From Lysinibacillus sp. FJAT-14745 (GTDB taxonomy: Bacteria; Bacillota; Bacilli; Bacillales_A; Planococcaceae): a stretch of DNA of 64,000 nucleotides. Where the stretch lies: NCBI RefSeq assembly GCF_001275675.1, contig NZ_LITM01000005.1, forward strand, positions 234,421 to 298,420, read 5' to 3'. This document shows, one piece after another, positions 46,179-56,610 of the stretch. The position numbers and the translations under genes are program-made. Each line of letters begins with the position of its first letter. Position 1 is the stretch's first letter. The notes under the pieces were generated by a model. That model did no database searches. It was not told the DNA's origin and worked only from the letters and a program-made list of their open reading frames with translations.

Positions 46179-47321
46179 TCACCTCGTCTCTTCAGATCTC
46201 TCTTGCGCACGTAATTGACCACACGCAGCTGCAATATCAGAACCTTGTTCTCGGCGGATCGTTACGTTAATCCCATTCTTCTTTAATGTTTTTTCAAAGG
46301 CAAAAATTTGACTACGGGATGTACGAACATAATCACGTTCTGGTACGTAGTTTACAGGAATTAAGTTCACATGGCATTTAAGCCCTTTTATTAATGCAGA
46401 TAATTCTTCTGCAATTTCAACTGAATCATTTTCACCAGACATTAAACCATACTCAAAAGTAACACGTCGGCCAGTTTTCTCGGTATAGTAACGAACGGCT
46501 TCCATTAATTCATCCAACTTATAAGCACGAGCAATTGGCATTAGTTTTTGACGAGCCTCTTGGTTTGGTGCGTGTAAGGATACTGCAAAGTTGATTTGTA
46601 GCTGTTCATCAGCAAATTGATAAATTTTTGGAACAATCCCTGATGTTGAGACAGTGATGTGACGCGCACCAATATTTAACCCTTTTTCATGGTTGATGAC
46701 TTTTAAGAAGTTCATCATCGCATCATAATTATCGAAAGGTTCTCCAATACCCATAATGACGATATGTGACACACGCTCGCCCACTTCATCTAAAGTTTGT
46801 TGTACTTTGACAACTTGTTCCACGATTTCCCCTGCTTGTAAGTGACGTTTTAATCCACCTAAAGTTGACGCACAAAACGTACAGCCAATTCGGCAGCCTA
46901 CTTGTGTTGTCACACAAATAGAATTCCCATATTCATGGCGCATTAATACAGTTTCAATCGAATAGCCATCTTGTAATTGGAATAAAAACTTGATCGTACC
47001 ATCTTTTGATTCCTGTTGAATAATTGTTGACAATGTCGTCAATGCAAAACTTGCTTCAAGCTTTTCACGTAATCCCTTTGAAAGGTTAGACATTTCTTCA
47101 AATGTTTTTACTCGTTTATTATAAAGCCAATCAAAAATTTGTGCTGCACGGAACGATTTTTCACCATTCTCCGTTAACCATTCTTCTAACTGTTTCGGCT
47201 GTAATGAGTATACCGATTCCTTTAAATTTGGTTTTTCTTTTTTTGCGTGTCGAACAGGCTTGTCTTCTGCTTCTTCAACTAAGTCGCTTATACGCTCATT
47301 AAATTTATCTTGATCCACCAT
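46179..47321 (-). CDS. rlmN: 23S rRNA/tRNA adenine-C2 methyltransferase RlmN
   Basis: Radical-SAM enzyme that makes m2A2503 in 23S rRNA. The cluster motif is in [15 protein letters not shown] (CxxxCxxC), and the methyl-carrying cysteine is in [10 protein letters not shown] near the C-terminus. The [14 protein letters not shown] region marks RlmN; the N-terminus has a basic extension of about 25 residues ([12 protein letters not shown]) longer than usual. Its ATG overlaps the rsmB stop by one base. Confidence 0.96.
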   Translation of the reverse strand: MVDQDKFNERISDLVEEAEDKPVRHAKKEKPNLKESVYSLQPKQLEEWLTENGEKSFRAAQIFDWLYNKRVKTFEEMSNLSKGLREKLEASFALTTLSTIIQQESKDGTIKFLFQLQDGYSIETVLMRHEYGNSICVTTQVGCRIGCTFCASTLGGLKRHLQAGEIVEQVVKVQQTLDEVGERVSHIVIMGIGEPFDNYDAMMNFLKVINHEKGLNIGARHITVSTSGIVPKIYQFADEQLQINFAVSLHAPNQEARQKLMPIARAYKLDELMEAVRYYTEKTGRRVTFEYGLMSGENDSVEIAEELSALIKGLKCHVNLIPVNYVPERDYVRTSRSQIFAFEKTLKKNGINVTIRREQGSDIAAACGQLRAQERSEETR

Positions 47322-48682
47322 TAGTTGGATTCTCCTTTTTTACGAAAGGCGGCAACGAAGAAACCGTCACTGCCAAAGTCTTGTGGAAAGACTTGAAGCA
47401 TGCCATTTGCTTGCTTTTCCGCTAATTTTGTTGGTAAAGATTCTAGTTGTATAGCTTCCATTTCTGGATGCGTTGCTAAAAAGGCCTCTACTGTACCTTC
47501 GTTTTCCCTTTTATCGACTGTACATGTACTGTACACAAGCTTACCATCTATTTTCAATACTTTTGTTGCAGCATCTAATAGCGCCAATTGTATTTTTTGG
47601 AGGTTTTCTAAATCTTCCTCACGTTTTGTATATTTAATATCTGGCTTGCGGCGCATAACACCTAAACCACTACACGGCGCATCGACTAAAATAGCGTCGA
47701 ATGATTCTAGTTGTAGATAATCCGGTGCCTTACGTCCGTCAACTGGAGCAGTCTCTACTATATCAATCCCTAGACGATTCGTATTATGGTCGATTAAATC
47801 TAATTTATGAGGGTGAAGGTCAGTCGCTAAAATCGAACCTTCATTTTTCATAATCTCAGCTATATGTGTTGTCTTTCCACCTGGAGCTGCACACATATCT
47901 AAGACGCGCATGCCAGGAGATGGATGCAACACATTTGCTGGAATCATGGAGCTTTCATCCTGAATAGTAATAAGCCCTTCTTGGAAAGCCTTCGTTCGAG
48001 CTGGCTGACCATTTGTTACATGTAAGCATTCCGGCATCAGGTCACTTTTTTTCGCTGATAACCCTTCCGCTTCTATGCTGGCAATCGCTTGCTCAACGGT
48101 TGCTTTCGTCGTATTTACACGTACAGTCTGCACCGGAGGTACATTATTTTCATGTAACATTTCAGCCGCTACTTCCATACCATAGTTATCGACAAAGCGT
48201 TGCACTAACCACTCTGGATGACTCATTTCAATAGCAAGACGCTCAATCGGATCTTTAATGTCATCAGTAGAAGCTACACCTTGACGTAAAATAGATCGTA
48301 AAATACCGTTGACCATTGAAGCTATCCCTTGGTGACCTCGACGCTTAGCGATTTCTACAGCTTCATTCACCGCTGCATGTGGTGGTATACGTGTTAAATA
48401 ATGCATTTGATATAAAGATAAACGTAAAAGCCAGCGCACCCAATGATCCACTGAACCACGAATAAATGGCTCTAAATAGTAGTCAAGTGTCATTTTATAT
48501 TGTAGAGTGCCATACGTAATTTCTGTTAAAAGCGCACGATCCTTCGCTTCAATTTTATGGCGCTTGATCGTTTCATTTAAAAGCAAATTACTATAGGCTT
48601 GATTTTTATCCACTGCTAACAGAATAGAAAGTGCAGCATCACGCACATTTCCATCCCAAATTACTACGCTTTTTTTACTCAT
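47321..48682 (-). CDS. rsmB: 16S rRNA cytosine-967 C5-methyltransferase
   Basis: An N-terminal NusB-like RNA-binding domain (about residues 10-145) is joined to a Rossmann methyltransferase: [34 protein letters not shown] and the second cysteine in [13 protein letters not shown]. 453 residues. The start overlaps the fmt stop by four bases. Confidence 0.97.
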   Translation of the reverse strand: MSKKSVVIWDGNVRDAALSILLAVDKNQAYSNLLLNETIKRHKIEAKDRALLTEITYGTLQYKMTLDYYLEPFIRGSVDHWVRWLLRLSLYQMHYLTRIPPHAAVNEAVEIAKRRGHQGIASMVNGILRSILRQGVASTDDIKDPIERLAIEMSHPEWLVQRFVDNYGMEVAAEMLHENNVPPVQTVRVNTTKATVEQAIASIEAEGLSAKKSDLMPECLHVTNGQPARTKAFQEGLITIQDESSMIPANVLHPSPGMRVLDMCAAPGGKTTHIAEIMKNEGSILATDLHPHKLDLIDHNTNRLGIDIVETAPVDGRKAPDYLQLESFDAILVDAPCSGLGVMRRKPDIKYTKREEDLENLQKIQLALLDAATKVLKIDGKLVYSTCTVDKRENEGTVEAFLATHPEMEAIQLESLPTKLAEKQANGMLQVFPQDFGSDGFFVAAFRKKGESN

Positions 48683-49620
48683 TTAAATTGGTCCCCAATC
48701 TGTAATTTAGAACCTGTACCACGCAAATATTCCTCTGCTATCATGCGTTTTTTACCAGCTGGTTGTACATCATACAGGGCAAGTGTTGTACCATTTCCTG
48801 CTGCAACTTCAAAATGATCCTTTGAAATCGCAACAACCTCACCAGGTATAGCATCATGCTTAGTGATACCAACCTGTGCCCACCAAATTTTAAAGTTATC
48901 ATCTTCAAATGTTGTATAGGCAACTGGCCATGGATGAAGACCACGCACTTGATTGTATAAAGTTGTAGCATCCTTTGTCCAATCGATACGTTCTTGCTCA
49001 CGTGAAATATTGCTGGCAAAGGTTACTTGTGCTTCATCCTGCACTATACGACTATTTGTTCCATTTATAATAGAAGGAAGCGTATCTTTTAATAAATCAG
49101 AACCTACAACACTTAGCTTGTCAAATAGTCCACCCGTATGATCATCCTCTTCAATCGGGATGGCTTTTTGGGATATGATATCACCGGCATCAAGCTTTTG
49201 CTCCATATACATGATTGTTACACCAGTCTCTTTTTCACCATCAATAATGGCTTGGTGAATAGGTGCTCCGCCACGATATTTCGGTAAAAGTGACGCATGG
49301 ACGTTAATGCAACCAAGCGGTGGTGTATCTAACAATTCTTTCGGCAAAATTTGGCCAAAAGCTGCTGTTACGATTAGGTCAGGCTGTAAATCAATAATTT
49401 GCTGCAATTCCTCAGAACCGCGGAGTTTTTCAGGCTGAATAACATGTAAACCTAACTCCATAGCTGCTGCCTTTACAGGTGGTGGTGTTAGCACACGCTT
49501 ACGCCCAACTGGACGGTCTGGTTGTGTAACTACAGCTTTAATATCATAGCCTTCATGATGTAGCATACGCAAAATTGGCGCAGAGAAATCAGGTGTTCCC
49601 ATGAAAATTATTGAAGTCAT
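48679..49620 (-). CDS. fmt: Methionyl-tRNA formyltransferase
   Basis: Formylates initiator Met-tRNA. The ATG at 49620 ([18 protein letters not shown]), with GGAGG upstream, gives 313 residues; a longer in-frame start inside def adds nothing homologous. Motifs: [20 protein letters not shown] (catalytic Asn, His) and [16 protein letters not shown]. One base separates it from the def stop. Confidence 0.97.
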   Translation of the reverse strand: MTSIIFMGTPDFSAPILRMLHHEGYDIKAVVTQPDRPVGRKRVLTPPPVKAAAMELGLHVIQPEKLRGSEELQQIIDLQPDLIVTAAFGQILPKELLDTPPLGCINVHASLLPKYRGGAPIHQAIIDGEKETGVTIMYMEQKLDAGDIISQKAIPIEEDDHTGGLFDKLSVVGSDLLKDTLPSIINGTNSRIVQDEAQVTFASNISREQERIDWTKDATTLYNQVRGLHPWPVAYTTFEDDNFKIWWAQVGITKHDAIPGEVVAISKDHFEVAAGNGTTLALYDVQPAGKKRMIAEEYLRGTGSKLQIGDQFK

Positions 49621-49621
49621 G

Positions 49622-50116
49622 TTATTCCTCCTCTTCAGCGTACATTGCTTCAAGTTCTTCTTCAGTGATAATGCGTTTGATTTTAGAATCAAATAGCACG
49701 CCATCTAAATGATCGATTTCATGAATAATTGCTCGTGCATCAAAGCCTCCCGCTTCTAGCTCATATACACGTCCTTCACGGTCACATGCTTCAATTTTCA
49801 CATAGTCAGGTCGTTCAACCTCACCGTATAATCCCGGGAAGCTTAAGCATCCTTCAATATCTACTTCAGCGCCATCCGTTTCAATAATAGTTGGATTAAT
49901 CATTTCTAAAATATCTCGTTCCTCGCCAAGCTCGACAATTGCAACACGTAATCCTACATTTATTTGTGGTGCTGCAATACCAACGCCATCGTATTCAACC
50001 ATTGTGTCATATAAATCATCTAGTAATGTAATAATTTCTTCATTAATTTCTGTTACTTCTGCGCACGGTGTTGATAATATCTTTGCTGGATGTTCTACAA
50101 CTTTTTTAATTGCCAT
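49622..50116 (-). CDS. def: Peptide deformylase
   Basis: Removes formyl groups from new proteins. The 164-residue type 1 enzyme has [12 protein letters not shown], metal cysteine in EGCLSFPG and [13 protein letters not shown] (HExxH). A long mosaic repeat lies between def and priA, so the usual priA-def coupling is broken here. Confidence 0.97.
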   Translation of the reverse strand: MAIKKVVEHPAKILSTPCAEVTEINEEIITLLDDLYDTMVEYDGVGIAAPQINVGLRVAIVELGEERDILEMINPTIIETDGAEVDIEGCLSFPGLYGEVERPDYVKIEACDREGRVYELEAGGFDARAIIHEIDHLDGVLFDSKIKRIITEEELEAMYAEEEE

Positions 50117-50170
50117 GTTATGTTCCTCATTTCTATATTAAGGCTTATACCTTGTCTAATTGTAACGCTA

Positions 50171-50541
50171 CATCATAATGTGGGGTTGATTTCCGTTCCG
50201 GTTGGGCGCTTTGTTGTTGCTGTCGCTACGCTTTCGCACAGATAAAAAACAATTGCTGTCGCTTCGCTTTCGCACAGAGCAAAGCTTCCTGGAGGCGTTC
50301 GATGAGCCGCTTCGCTTCGCTGCAGGGTCTCGGGCCAACAGATGTCTTTTGCGCGAAAGCGTAGTGCTAACGTAGCGGCAGCAGCACGATGTTAGTCACG
50401 AAGGCGTTATCACAAGATGTGATGATATTAGCCTTCGTTCCTCTATTCGCTAATCCCCGAGGAGTCGCCCAACCTCCACTCCAATCAACTTATCCCCATG
50501 ACATACGTTTCAACAAAAAGTCATGCTCAAATTTAGGTGAT
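50171..50541. repeat. Mosaic intergenic repeat, longest copy
   Basis: Fills the priA-def gap. Ends are CATCATAATGTGGGGTTGAT and TTAGGTGATGGA (inverted ends). It carries GATTTCCGTTCCGGTTGGGC, two TGCTGTCGCT-type GC-rich modules, CGTTCGATGAGCCGCTTCGC, the CGAAGGC/GCCTTCG hairpin and CCCCGAGGAGTCGCCCAACC. About 370 bases; no protein coding is evident. Confidence 0.88.
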
Positions 50542-50549
50542 GGAGCATT

Positions 50550-52964
50550 TTATATAGTTGACGGATCTAAATCTACCGTCATTAATATTCCCTGTTTAAT
50601 CCATTCCGCTCTATACATCGCTAGAAGACGCTGTAATACAGGGATTAGATTAGGTTCAATTTTATATTTTATCAAACATTGATAGCGATATCTATTTTGG
50701 AGACGACTAATGCTTGCAGTTGTTGGCCCAATAATTGCTACTCGGTTTGATAAGTTTTCCCTTAGCCAATCCACCGCACGTCCAGCATACTCTGCCGCCA
50801 TCATGACATCTTCATGTGATATTTGAACAAGTGCTACAAAATAATAAGGTGGATAGCTAGAGCGGCGGCGTAAAAACATTTCACGTTCGTAAAATGGCTC
50901 GTAATCTTGTATTTTTGCCAATTCAATTGCATAATGCTCTGGTGTATACGATTGAATAATTACCTCACCATGCTTTTCATGACGTCCAGCCCTACCACTA
51001 ACCTGCGTTAATAATTGGAATGTACGCTCCGCTGCACGATAATCGGGTAGATGCAGAGATGTATCAGCACTAAGTACACCAACAAGCGTAATATTAGGAA
51101 AATCAAGACCTTTCGCAATCATTTGCGTCCCTAGCAAAATATCTGCCTGTTCTTCTCCAAATGCCTGCAAAATTTCTTCATGTGCACCTTTGTGCTTTGT
51201 TGTATCAACATCCATTCGGAGAACCCTTGCCTCAGGAAATAGCTTATAAATTTCTTCTTCGACTTTTTGTGTGCCCGTACCAAAATAACGAATATGCTCA
51301 CTCTGGCATTGTGGACATATTTGAGGAACACGCTCCTCATAACCGCAATAATGACATTTTAATTTCTCTGTTGTTCGATGATACGTTAACGAGATATCAC
51401 AGTTCGGACATTGTACAACCGTCCCACAATCACGACAAAGCACAAAAGAAGAATAGCCACGACGATTTAAAAACAGCACCATCTGTTCTTTTTTCTCAAG
51501 CCTTACACGTATAGCATCAATAAGTTGCTCCGAAAACATAGAACGATTCCCTTTTTGAAGTTCTTCTCGCATATCGGCAATAAAAACAGTTGGTAACGGT
51601 TGATGCAAAGCACGTTGCTTTAATGATAACAAACTATATACGCCCTTCTTCGCTCTCGCAAATGATTCAAGCGCAGGCGTTGCACTACCTAATATAACTG
51701 GACATTTGTAAAATTCACTTCGCCAAATCGCTACATCTCTAGCATGATAACGCGGTGAATCCTCTTGCTTGTATGTTGATTCATGCTCTTCATCTAGAAT
51801 AATGAGACCTAAATTTGTAAAAGGTGCAAAAATTGCCGAACGAGCCCCAACAACAACGCTTACCTTTCCTTGCTGAATTTTACGCCATTCATCATACTTT
51901 TCACCGACAGATAACCCACTATGCATGACAGCAACCATCTCACCAAAACGACTACGAAAACGCTCTGTCATTTGTGGTGTCAATGATATTTCAGGCACTA
52001 GCATAATGGCTTCCTTACCATCATCTAATACCTTTTGTATCGCTTGCAAATATATTTCAGTTTTACCACTTCCCGTGACGCCATGTAGCAAAAAAGTTTT
52101 TGCTGTCTGTTCTTCCATCGATCCAGTAATAGCCTTTAATGCTATGTGCTGTTCATCCGTCAATTGTAAAGATTGAGTACGGGAAACCTCCTTCGTAAAG
52201 GGGTCTCGATACACCTCTTCTTGTATAAAGTGAGCGGCTCCTTTGTCGATAACTGACTGTAATACCGCGGAAGATGCACCTGTTTCCTCATAAATTTTCT
52301 GTGGCAAAAGAACCTCTCCAAGGTGTCTGCCCATCCATTCAATCAGCTGGCGCTGTTTGGCTGCTCTTGCTGCATCTACCATGGCCTTGTCGATATCTTG
52401 CTGATGATCTGAAATTTTGACCATCCGTATTTCTTTCACATTACCTTGCTGCTTCACAACATTTTCAATTTTTACAATTTTATTAGTGATAAGCTGTTTT
52501 AATAAAGGAAGTAAATCTGCACGCTCGAATTCTTTGAAATTAGCCTGTTGTCGCTTTCCAAAAATAGCTTGCGCTTCATCTGGCAAAGCGTCTTTCTCCT
52601 CTAGTAGCGTTATGATTTTTTCATACTTCGCTCGAAGCGCTGATGGTAGCATGACCTGTAAGGCATCAATTTCATAACAAATCGTTTCGTTTTTCAGCCA
52701 TTTTGCCATTAACAGCATTTCTTCGGTTAATACAGGCTCAATATCTAAAATTTGTGCAATAGACTTTAATTTGTTAGACGGTACATCTGTTTCATTTTTT
52801 AATCCGACCACAAAGCCGAGAACATTTCTTGGCCCAAACGGAACTTTCACACGGCAGCCCATCTCTATAACATGTGCCCATTCTGTAGGAACTTCATAGT
52901 CAAATGGACGATCTACATGGTAAGTTGAAACATCCACTATAACCTCTGCAATCAAAAAACTCAT
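50550..52964 (-). CDS. priA: Primosomal replication helicase PriA
   Basis: Restarts stalled forks. The N-terminal DNA-binding part begins IAEVIVDVSTYHVDRPFDYE. The helicase core has HGVTGSGKTEIYLQAI and ILDEEHESTYKQ; the zinc region includes CRDCGTVVQCPNCDISLTYH and CHYCGYEERVPQICPQC; motif V/VI region is QVSGRAGRHEKHGEV. 804 residues. The start overlaps the coaBC stop by four bases. Confidence 0.97.
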   Translation of the reverse strand: MSFLIAEVIVDVSTYHVDRPFDYEVPTEWAHVIEMGCRVKVPFGPRNVLGFVVGLKNETDVPSNKLKSIAQILDIEPVLTEEMLLMAKWLKNETICYEIDALQVMLPSALRAKYEKIITLLEEKDALPDEAQAIFGKRQQANFKEFERADLLPLLKQLITNKIVKIENVVKQQGNVKEIRMVKISDHQQDIDKAMVDAARAAKQRQLIEWMGRHLGEVLLPQKIYEETGASSAVLQSVIDKGAAHFIQEEVYRDPFTKEVSRTQSLQLTDEQHIALKAITGSMEEQTAKTFLLHGVTGSGKTEIYLQAIQKVLDDGKEAIMLVPEISLTPQMTERFRSRFGEMVAVMHSGLSVGEKYDEWRKIQQGKVSVVVGARSAIFAPFTNLGLIILDEEHESTYKQEDSPRYHARDVAIWRSEFYKCPVILGSATPALESFARAKKGVYSLLSLKQRALHQPLPTVFIADMREELQKGNRSMFSEQLIDAIRVRLEKKEQMVLFLNRRGYSSFVLCRDCGTVVQCPNCDISLTYHRTTEKLKCHYCGYEERVPQICPQCQSEHIRYFGTGTQKVEEEIYKLFPEARVLRMDVDTTKHKGAHEEILQAFGEEQADILLGTQMIAKGLDFPNITLVGVLSADTSLHLPDYRAAERTFQLLTQVSGRAGRHEKHGEVIIQSYTPEHYAIELAKIQDYEPFYEREMFLRRRSSYPPYYFVALVQISHEDVMMAAEYAGRAVDWLRENLSNRVAIIGPTTASISRLQNRYRYQCLIKYKIEPNLIPVLQRLLAMYRAEWIKQGILMTVDLDPSTI

Positions 52965-53971
52965 TGCTTCTCACCCTGTAATATATATGTCCAAAATGCT
53001 TGTGCGAATTGCTTAGCATCTGTCGCATCCCACATTTGACCATTTACTTCTGCCGTGTCACTAAAATCAATCCACTTGTCTGACATGATTGTTACCATTG
53101 GCTCACCCTTAACCTTTTGTCCAAAAGTTATTGCGGTCATTCCTTCTACAGATAATATCGGTGCTTCTTCAATTGTAGGCGTATTTGCTGCATGGATAAA
53201 AAATGCGGATGGATATTGTTTTTTATAATTCTCAAGCTGTTCAAAAAGCTTATACATGCTTGTTTCTTTGTCATCTATTAGGATGACATTTGCTCCAAGT
53301 GTTTGTGCCTCTTTTGCTATTGCCTGACCAATTCTACTATTCGACTGCGTACTAATCACATGGTGCTCGTCTAATGGTACATAAAACGCTCCAGCTGTGA
53401 CCACTACTGTTTTACTAGCTAATGGCTTTGCCTTCTCTGAAAAAAACTCTTGCACGATCGCTGTTATTTTTTCTGGCTCTTCTAGACGTCCTTTACCAAC
53501 ATAGCCACATGCCAAAAATCCTTCTGAAGGCTCAATAAATTGATAGCCATCAGATTGTAACTGAGCCAAATTTCGTTTTACCGCTGGATGGTCATACATA
53601 TGTACATTCATCGCTGGTGCTAGCCATACAGGGGCAGTTGTTGCAAGCAAGGTCGTTGTTACCATATCGTCCGCTATTCCATTCGCCAGCTTCCCTATAA
53701 CATTTGCAGTAGCTGGTGCAACTAAAACTAAATCTGCCCAATCTGCCAAATCAATATGGGCAATAACACTTGAATCCTTTTCATCAAAAGTATCGAAAAA
53801 AACATCATTTTTGGACATAACTTGAAAGCTCAATGGATTCACAAATTGTCTTGCTGATGCTGTCATGATGACCTTTACATTTGCCCCAGCTTGAGATAGC
53901 TTGCTAACTAGAGCGACAGCCTTATAAACCGCTATACCACCTGAAACACAAAGTAAAATATTTTTATTCAT
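52961..53971 (-). CDS. coaBC: CoaBC protein with intact CoaC and degenerate CoaB half
   Basis: CoaC half (about residues 1-175): flavoprotein decarboxylase with LCVSGGIAVYKAVAL, the catalytic His in VIAHIDLADWADLVLVAPAT, PAMNVHMYDHP and the Cys of GFLACGYVGKGRLEEPE. CoaB half (about 185-336) is shortened and lacks the usual motifs: NRSSGKMG is replaced by TQSNSRIG, and AAVADYRP and the KIKK lysine region are not found. Total 336 residues against about 400 in Bacillus. The start at 53971 has AAAGGA nine bases upstream. Phosphopantothenate-cysteine ligase activity is doubtful. Confidence 0.85.
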   Translation of the reverse strand: MNKNILLCVSGGIAVYKAVALVSKLSQAGANVKVIMTASARQFVNPLSFQVMSKNDVFFDTFDEKDSSVIAHIDLADWADLVLVAPATANVIGKLANGIADDMVTTTLLATTAPVWLAPAMNVHMYDHPAVKRNLAQLQSDGYQFIEPSEGFLACGYVGKGRLEEPEKITAIVQEFFSEKAKPLASKTVVVTAGAFYVPLDEHHVISTQSNSRIGQAIAKEAQTLGANVILIDDKETSMYKLFEQLENYKKQYPSAFFIHAANTPTIEEAPILSVEGMTAITFGQKVKGEPMVTIMSDKWIDFSDTAEVNGQMWDATDAKQFAQAFWTYILQGEKQ

Positions 53972-53995
53972 GCACAATCGTCCTTTCAAATGATA

Positions 53996-54024
53996 AGCTC
54001 CCAAAGGAAAATTCCTCGGGAGCT
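53996..54024 (-). repeat. Hairpin in the rpoZ-coaBC gap
   Basis: AGCTCCC / GGGAGCT with an inner AGGAA / TTCCT. No T-tract, so more likely an RNA processing or stability element than a terminator. Confidence 0.5.
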
Positions 54025-54100
54025 CTCGGCATTCTGTATAATCAAAAATCCACTGCAGGCAGACTTTAACATTAATTTGGCAAATGCTTATTGATCAATG

Positions 54101-54328
54101 TTAGATTTCGTCTTCGTACACAGTTGACTCATCCTGTGATACCTTCGTAAGTACACCTGCCGCTACTTCTTCAAGTGCTTTCCCTACGTATTTATGAGAA
54201 ACATACTTGTGTAAGCGTTCAGTATCTTGTTCCTCTTGCATTTGACGAGCACGTTTAGATGCTAAACTTACTAATGAGTATTTTGAATCGATTTCTTTTT
54301 TTAATGTATCTACTGATGGGTATAACAT
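54101..54328 (-). CDS. rpoZ: RNA polymerase omega subunit
   Basis: A 75-residue protein starting MLYPSVDTLKKEIDSKYSLV, with the omega core ASKRARQMQEE and KYVGKALEEVAAGVL. Four bases after gmk. Supports RNA polymerase assembly. Confidence 0.95.
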   Translation of the reverse strand: MLYPSVDTLKKEIDSKYSLVSLASKRARQMQEEQDTERLHKYVSHKYVGKALEEVAAGVLTKVSQDESTVYEDEI

Positions 54329-54332
54329 AGAT

Positions 54333-54950
<618 letters not shown>

Positions 54951-54994
54951 TTATTCTCTATATCTCCCTTAATTTATAACAGATACAAAGCAAG

Positions 54995-55870
54995 CTATTC
55001 GATATTTTGAACTTGCTCGCGCATCTTTTCTAAAATTGTTTTCGCCTGAACTACCGCAACGGCCGCCTCTGTTGATTGATTTTTTGAACCAATCGTATTG
55101 ATCTCACGGTGTATTTCCTGCATTAAAAAGTCTAATTTACGGCCAACCGAAATCGTTTCTTGTAATGTTTCTTCCAATTGGTTAAAGTGACTATCTAATC
55201 GGTCCAATTCTTCGGTGATGTCGACACGTTCTGCAAATATCGCTACTTCGGTAAGTAGGCGTTCTTCTAACAACGCTCCATCCGCCACTTCAGTAATTCG
55301 TTCCAATAATCGTGTACGATACTTTTCAACAGCAAGAGAGGCGTATGAACGAATGTGGTTCACTTGTTCCATTAACTGTTCTTTATATTGTACAACAACA
55401 TCATGCAATTCTTGCCCTTCACGCTCACGCATTTGAATCAGCTGTTCAAGTGCTTGCGTAATAGCCTTTTCAACAGCACCGAGTAAATCCTCAGGTGTAA
55501 GCTGTGGCTTTTCCTGTACAAGCGCTTGTTCAAGCGATAGCAGCTCTTGCATCGTCCATTTTTCTTCTAGTGGTACTTTACTTGCTAATTGCTCTTTTGC
55601 CTTACGATACGCTTCAATTAATGACCAATTAATTTCAATAGATTGCTCGACGTTATCTAAATCCTTAACATAAACCATCACATCAATTTTGCCACGTGAC
55701 AAAGCTTGCGAAATTAATTTCTTTGCAAAAATTTCTGCTTCAAGCCATTCTTTCGGGAATTTTGCATTAATTTCTAAAAATCGATGGTTGACCGAGCGCA
55801 TTTCTACAGTTAATTGAAAGTCTCTTGTTGTTGTGACACCTCTGCCAAAACCAGTCATACTACGCACCAA
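54995..55870 (-). CDS. yicC: YicC-family endoribonuclease
   Basis: A 291-residue protein of the YicC/YloC family, some members of which are RNases that act on small RNAs. Motifs: RSMTGFGRG, VEMRSVNHRFLEINAKFP, RGKIDVMVYV, and the C-terminal RKLDFLMQEIHREINTIGSK. The start is taken at TTG 55870, with AAAGGTG nine bases upstream. First gene of the gmk-rpoZ-coaBC-priA run. Confidence 0.93.
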   Translation of the reverse strand: MVRSMTGFGRGVTTTRDFQLTVEMRSVNHRFLEINAKFPKEWLEAEIFAKKLISQALSRGKIDVMVYVKDLDNVEQSIEINWSLIEAYRKAKEQLASKVPLEEKWTMQELLSLEQALVQEKPQLTPEDLLGAVEKAITQALEQLIQMREREGQELHDVVVQYKEQLMEQVNHIRSYASLAVEKYRTRLLERITEVADGALLEERLLTEVAIFAERVDITEELDRLDSHFNQLEETLQETISVGRKLDFLMQEIHREINTIGSKNQSTEAAVAVVQAKTILEKMREQVQNIE

Positions 55871-56037
55871 GGTTCGTCACACCTTTCTTTGCATACTGGG
55901 ATTATTATAACATAAGCTCTGTCGTTTATGACGTGTCTCTCCAGAAAAAATTACATAGAGCAAAAGCTAATTCTACCACATATGAAGCTATATTTTAATA
56001 TTCACCTAAAAAATGCTATGATAAACATAAGAAAAAA

Positions 56038-56300
56038 CTCATCACCAAAAGAAAGAGATGACATTTGTTAAAATGTACGCTATGTCTAGAAGTTGATTAG
56101 AATGGAGAATGGGCGACTTCTTGGAATTAGCGGCTCATTATTTTCAAATGCGTACTTTGAAGATTTATCGGAACAATATCTCATTTTATCGGAACAATTT
56201 TAGCTTTTATCGGAATATTATCACGTTTTATCGGAACAATTTCAGTTTTTATCAGCGCCCAGCCGGAACGGAAATCACCACTCTGTTATGGTTATGTGCC
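56038..56300. repeat. Mosaic repeat interrupted by a tandem array
   Basis: Left end TCATCACCAAAAGAAAGAGA, then AGAAGTTGATTAGAATGGAG, GGGCGACTTCTTGGAATTAG and GCGGCTCATT. The right part GCGCCCAGCCGGAACGGAAA reappears after a foreign stretch of 21-base tandem units. So the element was split or its centre replaced. Confidence 0.82.
56164..56259. repeat. 21-base tandem repeat, about 4.5 units
   Basis: Units starting TTTATCGGAACAAT at 56164, 56185, 56206, 56227 and 56248 (last one partial): exactly 21 bases apart, with variation only in the last seven bases. Read on the plus strand it would give YRNNxSF repeats, but there is no ribosome site. Confidence 0.9.
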
Positions 56301-56336
56301 ATACAAGTGATTTCTAACAAAATTGATTCATCATCG

Positions 56337-56532
56337 GAATTTAGGGATGACATTTTGCTAAAACGTATGTCATGCATATAAGTTGATTGGAGTGGAGGCT
56401 GGGCGACTCCTCGGGGATCAGCGTCACAGATGAGACCCTGGAGCGAGCAGCGCGAGTGAAGCGGCTCATCGGACGCCCCCAGGAAAGCGCCCAGCCGGAA
56501 CGGAAATTCAACCACACATTATGGTGATGAAT
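56337..56532. repeat. Mosaic intergenic repeat, inverted intact copy
   Basis: TCATCATCGG end, TAAAACGTATGTCATGCATA, GTTGATTGGAGTGGAGGCTG, GGCGACTCCTCGGGGATCAG, CATCGGACGCCCCCAGGAAA, GCGCCCAGCCGGAACGGAAA, ending TTATGGTGATGA. Lacks the CGAAGGC hairpin of the long form. Good reference copy for the short type. Confidence 0.87.
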
Positions 56533-56610
56533 GTGAAGCTAATGCACCATTAAAATATAATAAATACGAAAGTACCAAGGATGCTTATATCGTTGGAAAG
56601 AGGAATTCAT

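Noticed and set aside
56109-56381. Plus-strand frame with YRNNxSF peptide repeats
   Set aside because: It arises from the 21-base tandem array (a multiple of three) inside a repeat element; no ribosome site, and the end runs through repeat ends.
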